From: Streptomyces sp. SM10 | GTDB taxonomy: Bacteria > Actinomycetota > Actinomycetes > Streptomycetales > Streptomycetaceae | Reading direction: 5' to 3' | NCBI RefSeq assembly: GCF_002910915.1 | Contig: NZ_NEUF01000139.1 | Span: 51,873-115,872 of the forward strand | DNA length: 64,000 nucleotides | Shown: positions 58,559 to 64,000 of the stretch, piece by piece | Layout of the letters: the number at the start of each line of letters is the position of its first letter | Numbering within the stretch: position 1 is the stretch's first letter | Position numbers and translations under genes: made by a program | Notes under the pieces: generated by a model | Database searches by the model: none | What the model was told of the DNA's origin: nothing | What the model saw: only the letters and a program-made list of their open reading frames with translations

Positions 58559-58713
58559 ACAACCTCGGCATGACCTACCAGGTGTCCGACACCGACGTCT
58601 CCCGCTCGCAGGTGCGGGCCATCGTGCTGCGCCACACCCTGCTGTCCTACGTGTTCGGCACCAGCGTTCTCGCCACCGCCATCAACCTCGTCGCGAGCCT
58701 CGTCACCGGGTGA
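58543..58713 (+). pseudogene. DUF1345 membrane protein, C-terminal fragment
   Basis: The plus strand encodes FFYSSYNLGMTYQVSDTDVS, RSQVRAIVLRHTLLSYVFGT and a last membrane helix, then TGA. This is the C-terminus of DUF1345 proteins, which normally have about 220 residues; only 57 remain. The 5' part is missing, cut at the same place as the FUSC fragment on the opposite strand. An internal ATG (58570) could give a 47-residue product but it would lack most of the protein. Confidence 0.75.
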
Positions 58714-58724
58714 CGAGGCTCGCG
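58692..58724. terminator. 14-bp hairpin at the DUF1345 stop
   Basis: The arm 58692-58705 pairs perfectly with 58711-58724 around a five-base loop. It includes the stop of the fragment and faces the end of the molybdopterin oxidoreductase gene. Confidence 0.75.
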
Positions 58725-58739
58725 CTCCCTGCCGCCGGT

Positions 58740-61040
58740 TCACTTGCCGCCGGCCACCACGGGTTCGAGCCGGACGACCATGCCCTTGGCGGTCGGCTGG
58801 TTGCTGGTCTCCGCCACGCTGTCCAGGGGCAGCAGGACGTTCGTCTCGGGGTAGTAGGCCGCGGCGCAGCCGAGCGCCGTCGGGTAGGGCACCACCGTGA
58901 AGTTCTCCGCCCGGCGCCCGGCGCTGTCGGCCCACACACTCACCAGGTCGACGCTCTGCCCGGGTGACAGCCCGAGCCGGGTCACGTCCTCGGGGTTCAC
59001 CAGCACCACCCGGCGGCTTCCGTGGATACCCCGGTAGCGGTCGTTGTCCGTGTAGGGGACGGTGTTCCACTGGTCGTGGGACCGCAGGCTCTGCAACAGC
59101 AGATGGCCCTCGGGAGCGTGCAGCATCTCCCAGTCGTTGCAGGTGAACATGGCCTTGCCGGTGGCCGTGGCGTAGACGCCCTCGTTGACCGGGTTGGGCA
59201 GTCTGATGCCCCCGGGGCGGGCCACCCGGCGGTTGAAGTCGTGCAGCCCGGGCACGACGCGGGAGATCCGGTTCCGGATGGTGCCGTAGTCCGCCTCGAA
59301 CTCCGCCCAGGGCACGGCGGACGTGCCGTCGAGCGTCCGGGCGGCGAGCCGGCACAGGATGGCGACCTCGCTGAGCAGGACCTTGGACGCCGGCTCCAGG
59401 CGCCCGTGGGAGCTGTGCACCTCGCTCATCGAGTTCTCCACGGTGATGAACTGCTCACCCGTCGCCTGGATGTCCCGTTCGGTGCGGCCCAGCGTGGGCA
59501 GGATCAGCGCGGTCCGGCCGCAGACGGTGTGGGACCGGTTGAGCTTGGTGGAGATGTGCGCGGTGAGGGCGCACCGCCGCATGGCGTCCTCGGTGACGGC
59601 GCTGTCAGGAGCGGCCCGTACGAAGTTGCCCGCGACGCCGACGAACACCTTGACGCGGCCCTCGCCCATCGCCCGGATCGAGTTCACCGAGTCGAGCCCG
59701 TGGGCGCGGGGCGGATCGAAGCCGAACTCGTCCCCCAGGGCGTCGAGGAAGGAGTCGGGCATCTGCTCCCAGACGCCCATCGTCCGGTCGCCCTGGACGT
59801 TGCTGTGGCCGCGCACCGGGCAGGCCCCCGCCCCGGCCCGGCCGAGGTTCCCGCGCAGCAGCAGGAAGTTGACGATCTCCCTGATCGTGGGGACCCCGTG
59901 CCTCTGCTGCGTCACCCCCATGGCCCAGCAGACGATGACGCGCTCACTGCGCAGGACCTCGTCCCTGACCTTCTCGATCTCCTCGCGGGTCAGCGCGGTC
60001 GCGCTGAGCACGTCCTCCCAGGCGACGGTGCGGGCGTGGCGGGAGAACTCCTCGAAGCCGCTGGTGTCCGAGCGGATGAACTCCTGGTCGAGGACGGTGC
60101 CCGGCCGGGCGTCCTCCGCCTCCAACAGCATCCGGTTCAGCCCCTGGAACAGTGCGAGGTCGCCGCCGCTGCGGATCTGCAGGAACTGATCGGCGATCCG
60201 GACCCCGCGTCCGACGACACCGCGGGGCTCCTGGGGGTTCTTGAACCGGAGCAGGCCGGCCTCCGGCAGGGCGTTCACCGCGATGATGCGGGCGCCGTTC
60301 TTCTTGGCCTCCTCCAGCGCGGAGAGCTGACGCGGATGGTTGGTGCCCGGGTTCTGTCCCACGACGAGGATCAGGTCGGCGTGGTGGATGTCCTCGAGGC
60401 TGACCGTGCCCTTGCCGGTGCCCAGGGTCTCGTGCAGCGCGAAGCCGCTGGACTCGTGGCACATGTTGCTGCAGTCGGGCAGGTTGTTGGTGCCGAGGAC
60501 CCTGGCGAAGAGCTGGAGGAGGAAAGCCGCCTCGTTGCTGACCCGGCCCGAGGTGTAGAAGACCGCCTCGTCGGGTGTGCCCAGCGCCTTCAGCTCCTCG
60601 GCCAGCAGACCGAGGGCGTCGTGCCAGCTGATCGGCTCGTAGTGGTCGGAGCCGGGCCGCTTGACCATCGGCTCCGTGAGCCTGCCCTGCTGGTTGAGCC
60701 AGAGGTCGGACCGCCGGCCCAGTTCGGAGACCGTGTGCCGGCGGAAGAAGTCCGCCGTGACGCGCCGCGACGTCGCCTCGTCGTTGATGTGCTTGGCGCC
60801 GTTCTCGCAGTATTCGTTGAGGTGCCGGTGGCCGGGGGACGGATCCGCCCAGGCACATCCGGGGCAGTCGATTCCGCCCACCTGGTTCATCGTCAGCAGC
60901 GTCACTCCGGTCCGCCGGACCGACGTCTCCGAGAGGGAGTACTCCAGGGCGTGCGTCACGGCGGGCACCCCCGCCGCCCACTCCTTGGGCGCGGTCACGG
61001 TGAGCTGTTCGTCCGGCTCTTCGCCCGGGGCCTTCTTCAT
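58740..61040 (-). CDS. FdhF/YdeP-family molybdopterin oxidoreductase
   Basis: A 766-residue member of the formate-dehydrogenase-alpha-like group. Cysteines in GGIDCPGCAWADPSPGHRHL, with a further one in EYCENGAKH, should hold the 4Fe-4S cluster. The molybdopterin domains show EPISWHDALGLLAEEL, YTSGRVSNEAAFLLQL, SNMCHESSGFALHETLGTGK, VVGQNPGTNHPRQL and the C-terminal beta-barrel (LGLSPGQSVDLVSVWADSAG). YdeP-type enzymes are cytosolic and linked to acid resistance in E. coli; the substrate is unproven. It converges on the DUF1345 fragment and is followed upstream by an SRPBCC protein gene 46 bases away. Confidence 0.9.
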   Translation of the reverse strand: MKKAPGEEPDEQLTVTAPKEWAAGVPAVTHALEYSLSETSVRRTGVTLLTMNQVGGIDCPGCAWADPSPGHRHLNEYCENGAKHINDEATSRRVTADFFRRHTVSELGRRSDLWLNQQGRLTEPMVKRPGSDHYEPISWHDALGLLAEELKALGTPDEAVFYTSGRVSNEAAFLLQLFARVLGTNNLPDCSNMCHESSGFALHETLGTGKGTVSLEDIHHADLILVVGQNPGTNHPRQLSALEEAKKNGARIIAVNALPEAGLLRFKNPQEPRGVVGRGVRIADQFLQIRSGGDLALFQGLNRMLLEAEDARPGTVLDQEFIRSDTSGFEEFSRHARTVAWEDVLSATALTREEIEKVRDEVLRSERVIVCWAMGVTQQRHGVPTIREIVNFLLLRGNLGRAGAGACPVRGHSNVQGDRTMGVWEQMPDSFLDALGDEFGFDPPRAHGLDSVNSIRAMGEGRVKVFVGVAGNFVRAAPDSAVTEDAMRRCALTAHISTKLNRSHTVCGRTALILPTLGRTERDIQATGEQFITVENSMSEVHSSHGRLEPASKVLLSEVAILCRLAARTLDGTSAVPWAEFEADYGTIRNRISRVVPGLHDFNRRVARPGGIRLPNPVNEGVYATATGKAMFTCNDWEMLHAPEGHLLLQSLRSHDQWNTVPYTDNDRYRGIHGSRRVVLVNPEDVTRLGLSPGQSVDLVSVWADSAGRRAENFTVVPYPTALGCAAAYYPETNVLLPLDSVAETSNQPTAKGMVVRLEPVVAGGK

Positions 61041-61086
61041 CGGACGTACCCTCTCGTTTCCTTGCTCCTGCTCCGGGACGTACGGG

Positions 61087-61605
61087 TCAGCCGACGGGCC
61101 AGTGGGGGACCCGGCTCCTGGCCGGCTCCGGCTCCATGGGCCGGACGTGGCCGTCGCGGATGGTTCCGCGCCAGGCGCCGCCCTCCCACCCCAGCCCTTC
61201 GATGAACTCCTTGAAGTGACCGAGCTCGGCCCGGACCGCGCGGCTCAGGAATCCGGGGGCGCGGGTGAGGCGGTCCCCGGAGCCGTGAGGCCTGACGCTG
61301 ATGCGTACGGACAGCTCGGTACGGCCGGGTGCCGTCTCGCGGAACGACACCTCACCCCGGTGCCCGAGACGCTGGCCCAGGCTGCGCCACGCCACGAGGG
61401 AGTCGGGCCGCTGGTCCACGATCTCCGCGTCGAACTCGTGCCGCACCGGACCGAACCCGACCACCCAGCGGGTGAGGTTGGGCCGGATCTGCTCGACCTT
61501 CCTCACCGCGGTCATGAACCGCGGGAAGCTCTTGAACTGCGTCCACTGGTTGTAGGCGGTACTCACCGGCACGGCTACTTCGATCGTCTCTTCGACGGTG
61601 TTCAT
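61087..61605 (-). CDS. SRPBCC (polyketide-cyclase/START-like) protein
   Basis: A 172-residue protein of the SRPBCC fold, a deep hydrophobic pocket made by a curved sheet and a long C-terminal helix. MNTVEETIEVAVPVSTAYNQ and WTQFKSFPRFMTAVRKVEQI are the typical opening, and the last helix is RAVRAELGHFKEFIEGLGWE. Such proteins bind lipids or aromatic compounds; no catalytic function can be assigned. The ATG at 61605 follows GAGGACAGGTGGGG. Its closeness to the FdhF-like gene (46 bases downstream, same strand) suggests joint transcription. Confidence 0.85.
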   Translation of the reverse strand: MNTVEETIEVAVPVSTAYNQWTQFKSFPRFMTAVRKVEQIRPNLTRWVVGFGPVRHEFDAEIVDQRPDSLVAWRSLGQRLGHRGEVSFRETAPGRTELSVRISVRPHGSGDRLTRAPGFLSRAVRAELGHFKEFIEGLGWEGGAWRGTIRDGHVRPMEPEPARSRVPHWPVG

Positions 61606-61755
61606 GGCCCCACCTGTCCTCGGGCGCTGTGAGCGGTCGGTTCGCTGCGCGCGCCCGGGCCGTCACCTGCCCGCACCATGATCGAACGATCGAGGGGAGG
61701 ACGCGTCCCTGCCACCCTGCACCAGCACCGCGGGCACCGCGACCCAGGACGACGG

Positions 61756-61799
61756 CTGCCCCGGGCACGGCCTCTGTCGCAAGGCCGTGCCCGGGGCAG
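61756..61799 (-). terminator. Perfect 18-bp hairpin after rskA
   Basis: The arms 61756-61773 and 61782-61799 are exact inverted copies around an eight-base loop. It lies 30 bases past the rskA stop. Confidence 0.85.
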
Positions 61800-61828
61800 C
61801 GTGGAGGGAGCGGTGGTCGCCCCGGTGC

Positions 61829-62584
61829 TCAGGCGTCCTGGAACTCCACCAGGGCCACTGGCTCCGTGGTCGGCTGCTCGGAGCCGCCCTCCGGCTCGAC
61901 CGTGATGCCCATGCCCGAGGCGTTGTCCACCGGGCCGTCCATCAGGACCGCGTCGTCGGTCGCTGACGGGTTCATCAGACCGGCGGGCCGCATGACACCC
62001 CCGTCGTTGTACCAGAGCTCGTACACCTTGCCGCTGGGCGGCCGGCTCAGGTCCGAGGCCAGGAACACCGCGCGGTTCACGCTCTTGGAGACCACCACCG
62101 TGCCCCGGGCCCCGTTCATCAGGTCCGACACGCTGGTCGTGGCGTCCGCGGCCGTCAGCACCCGCGCCACCTGCTCGTTGTGCTGCTGGGCCTGCGCCGT
62201 CTCCTGCCGGGCGTCCTGCGCGACCTGGTTCTGCCACACCGCGACCCCGCCGAACGCGGCAGCGGCGGCGATGCAGGCGGCGAGCGCGTACGTCGACCAG
62301 CGGCCGGCCCGGCCGGGGGAGGACCCGGAGCGGGCGCTGCGCCCGTGGGACGGCGGCTCCTGCCGTACGGTCGTGATGTCCCTCAGCACCCTCTCCCGCA
62401 GCGCGGGCGGCGGGGAGGCGGAGACGGCGAGTCCGAGCCGGGCGGCGGTGGCGGACAGCTCCCGTACTTCCTGGGTGCACGCCTCGCACGCACCCAGATG
62501 CCGTTCGAACGAGAGACGCTCGTCCTCCGGCAGTGCGTGCAGGGCGTACGCCCCGGTCAGCGTGTGCAACTCGGCCGTGCTCAT
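61829..62584 (-). CDS. rskA: RskA-type anti-sigma factor
   Basis: A 251-residue single-pass membrane regulator. The N-terminal zinc-binding anti-sigma domain has the H-x3-C-x2-C motif (His29, Cys33, Cys36 in ERHLGACEACTQEV). A membrane segment lies at about 105-125 (STYALAACIAAAAAFGGVAV). The external RskA domain includes SRPPSGKVYELWYNDGGVMR, ASGMGITVEPEGGSEQPTTE and the ending VALVEFQDA. It should hold an ECF sigma factor of the SigK type inactive until cleaved. The sigma gene that normally lies directly upstream is absent; an IS110 recombinase gene begins 243 bases away on the other strand. Confidence 0.9.
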   Translation of the reverse strand: MSTAELHTLTGAYALHALPEDERLSFERHLGACEACTQEVRELSATAARLGLAVSASPPPALRERVLRDITTVRQEPPSHGRSARSGSSPGRAGRWSTYALAACIAAAAAFGGVAVWQNQVAQDARQETAQAQQHNEQVARVLTAADATTSVSDLMNGARGTVVVSKSVNRAVFLASDLSRPPSGKVYELWYNDGGVMRPAGLMNPSATDDAVLMDGPVDNASGMGITVEPEGGSEQPTTEPVALVEFQDA

Positions 62585-62826
62585 TAGAGGACCATCCCTT
62601 CTGCAGCCCTCTTCGGTAGGGTTGTGACCTCTCGGTCCCGGTGGGTGCATGGCCAGTAGTGCGAGCCGTTCGACGGCCAGCATGAGTTCCGCCAGCCCCG
62701 CCGGGCCGAGGCCGTCTGATCGGCTTCAGGGACACGCCCCGCAGAGGGCCGATTAATGAGCTCCCGGCAGACGACCTCACCACCACCGGGCAGGTGCTCC
62801 GTCGACGTCACAGGAGTACTTCTTTC
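62585..62826. other. Non-coding stretch between rskA and the IS110 recombinase; likely IS left end
   Basis: No sigma-factor coding sequence is recognisable here in any frame. A TAA overlapping the rskA ATG in the string TAATG could be what is left of an upstream gene's stop, but the frame in front of it does not read as a sigma-factor C-terminus. In IS110-group elements the region before the recombinase holds the left end and the template of the bridge RNA, so that is expected here. The exact boundary cannot be set without the right end. Confidence 0.4.
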
Positions 62827-64000
62827 GTGTTCATCGGATGGGACTGGGCGACCGAGACCCATGACGTCACCGTCATGGACGACGCCGGAAAACGCGTGGA
62901 CCGGTGGGAGTTCGCCCACACCGAAGAGGGATTCGCCAGGACCCTGGCCCGGCTGGGGAAGCACGGAGCCCCGGCGGATCTGCCCGTGATGATCGAGACC
63001 AGCCGCGGCCTGGCCGTGGACCGGCTGCTGGTTGCCGGCCACCCGGTGGTGCCCGTGCATCCCAACGCCTTCCACGCCATGCGCCCGCGCTGGGGCGCCA
63101 GCAAGGCCAAGACCGACGCGGGCGACAGCATGAAACTCGCCGACTACCTGCGCACCGACGGCCACTTGCTGCCCCGGCTGGAGCCCACCGAGCAGGCCAC
63201 CCTCGATCTGCAGGCCCTCACCCGGACCCGCGCCGACCACGTCGAGGCCCGCATCGCGGCGGTCAACCAGCTTGCCGCGCTGCTGGACATGCACTGGCCC
63301 GGAGGCAAGGCCGTGTTCGCCAACCTCGACAGCGACATCGCCATGGCCTTCCTGGAGCGCTACCCCACCCCGGCCTCCGCCGCGAGGCTTACCGCCGGAC
63401 GCCTCGAAGCCTGGTGCAAGCGCCACGGCTACTCCGGCAGGAAGCCCGGAGGTGTCCTGATCGAACGCCTGCGGACGGCCCCGAAGGCGGCCTCCCGCCT
63501 CAGCGAGGCAGTCGTCGAGCAGCTGGTCCAGGTCCAGGTCCAGCTGGTGAAGGGCATCCGCACGACCATCCGCACGCTGGACAAGACCATCGCCGAGGCG
63601 GTCGAAACCCACACCTACGCGCCGCTGTTCGCGACGATGCCGCGCATCGGCAGGGTCAGCCTCGGCCAGATCATCGGTGAGATCGGCCCGCTCCTGGAAC
63701 GCGCCCGCACCAGCGAGCAGCTCATCGCCGAGGCCGGGGTCGTCCCCGTGACCCGAGCGTCGGGCAAGTCCCGCACCGTCGCCTTCCGCTTCGCGACCAA
63801 CCGCAGAGCCCGCGTCGCCCTGACCGCCTTCGCCGACAACAGCCGGCACGGCAGCGACTGGGCCGCGAAAATCTACAACGACGCCCGAGCCCGCCAGAAA
63901 CGACACCCCCACGCCATCCGCATCCTGGCCCGCGCCTGGCTTCGCGTGATGTGGGCCTGCTGGCGCGACGGCACCTGCTACGACCCCGCCATCCACCAGG
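62827..64000 (+). CDS. IS110-family recombinase (transposase), runs off right edge
   Basis: An open frame of at least 391 codons. The N-terminal RuvC-like DEDD domain shows FIGWDWATETHDV (first Asp), VMIETSRGLAVDRLL (Glu) and KAKTDAGDSMKLADYL (two Asp). The C-terminal Tnp domain has ATMPRIGRVSLGQIIGEIG and AEAGVVPVTRASGKS, which contains the catalytic-serine region, then RHGSDWAAKIYNDARARQKR. The GTG start at 62827 has AGGAG ten bases upstream. No stop or frameshift is seen, so it may be active. IS110 enzymes insert without large target duplications, guided by a bridge RNA. Confidence 0.9.
   Translation, partial: MFIGWDWATETHDVTVMDDAGKRVDRWEFAHTEEGFARTLARLGKHGAPADLPVMIETSRGLAVDRLLVAGHPVVPVHPNAFHAMRPRWGASKAKTDAGDSMKLADYLRTDGHLLPRLEPTEQATLDLQALTRTRADHVEARIAAVNQLAALLDMHWPGGKAVFANLDSDIAMAFLERYPTPASAARLTAGRLEAWCKRHGYSGRKPGGVLIERLRTAPKAASRLSEAVVEQLVQVQVQLVKGIRTTIRTLDKTIAEAVETHTYAPLFATMPRIGRVSLGQIIGEIGPLLERARTSEQLIAEAGVVPVTRASGKSRTVAFRFATNRRARVALTAFADNSRHGSDWAAKIYNDARARQKRHPHAIRILARAWLRVMWACWRDGTCYDPAIHQ

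Larger units (their letters stand above)
62585..64000 (+). mobile_element. IS110-family element, partial (left boundary approximate)
   Basis: The element comprises the recombinase gene and its upstream non-coding left end. The left limit lies somewhere between 62585 and 62826, and the right end is outside the window. It sits where the sigma gene partner of rskA would be expected. Confidence 0.6.

Noticed and set aside
62585..62760. End of a SigK-type sigma factor upstream of rskA
   Set aside because: A TAA overlaps the rskA ATG, but the residues before it do not resemble the region-4 helix-turn-helix of sigma factors in any of the three frames.
1..64000. tRNA or rRNA genes
   Set aside because: No cloverleaf-like or rRNA sequence was recognised on reading the intergenic regions. 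A tRNA search program was not available.

Overview
The window is high-GC actinobacterial DNA. Gene content and order identify it as a Streptomyces chromosome: mshC for mycothiol, the gylR-glpF-glpK-glpD glycerol genes, metH, a complete Pup-proteasome locus, pafBC, tatAC, GTG starts and -10 boxes of the TAnnnT type. From about 1 to 49,200 the order is that of core Streptomyces DNA (it matches what I remember of S. coelicolor around SCO1631-SCO1668). From about 49,200 to the right edge it looks accessory: an ECF-sigma-type regulon, three gene remnants and an IS110-family element running off the end.

Layout. 1-10,063: a partial helix-hairpin-helix/ATPase-like gene, aldo/keto reductase, F420-type luciferase-like oxidoreductase, ferritin-like protein, CorA, a histidine phosphatase, a DUF3090 protein, a PI-kinase-like protein, mshC and a PAC2 (ParJ-like) protein. 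10,294-13,064: a two-gene sugar-acid operon (L-fuconate dehydratase, SDR) facing a GntR regulator; both promoters carry the same operator. 13,191-18,289: glycerol catabolism under the IclR-type regulator GylR. 18,529-29,935: metH, HAD hydrolase, peptide-binding lipoprotein, RecB-like nuclease with a response regulator, site-2 protease, TrmI, a secreted protein and a ferredoxin. 30,177-35,986: arc/mpa, dop, pup, prcB, prcA. After a LacI/MFS pair come pafA, two FKBPs, pafB, pafC, two small genes, tatA, tatC, a lipid kinase and a HelY-like helicase.

The right end is the most interesting part. A tightly coupled operon (amine-oxidase-like FAD protein, DUF1365, two cyclopropane-fatty-acid-synthase-type methyltransferases, DUF1295; 52,780-58,259) is divergent from a membrane molybdopterin oxidoreductase and a fasciclin lipoprotein (50,278-52,624). 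The shared intergenic region holds two back-to-back promoters of the form CCAATCC-N16-CGAAY, very like the SigK promoter of Mycobacterium tuberculosis. An RskA-type anti-sigma factor lies at 61,829-62,584. The sigma gene normally next to rskA is absent: an IS110-family recombinase begins 243 bases upstream instead. Between these parts are a deletion scar fusing two truncated genes (FUSC and DUF1345) and an ADP-ribosylglycohydrolase remnant with its middle missing.

How it fits together: the left two thirds serve thiol, methionine, glycerol and protein-turnover housekeeping. The right third appears to be a membrane and envelope response module, probably lipid modification plus redox repair, once controlled by a SigK/RskA pair and now being rearranged. 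Functional statements are inferences from motifs read by eye; no database search was run.
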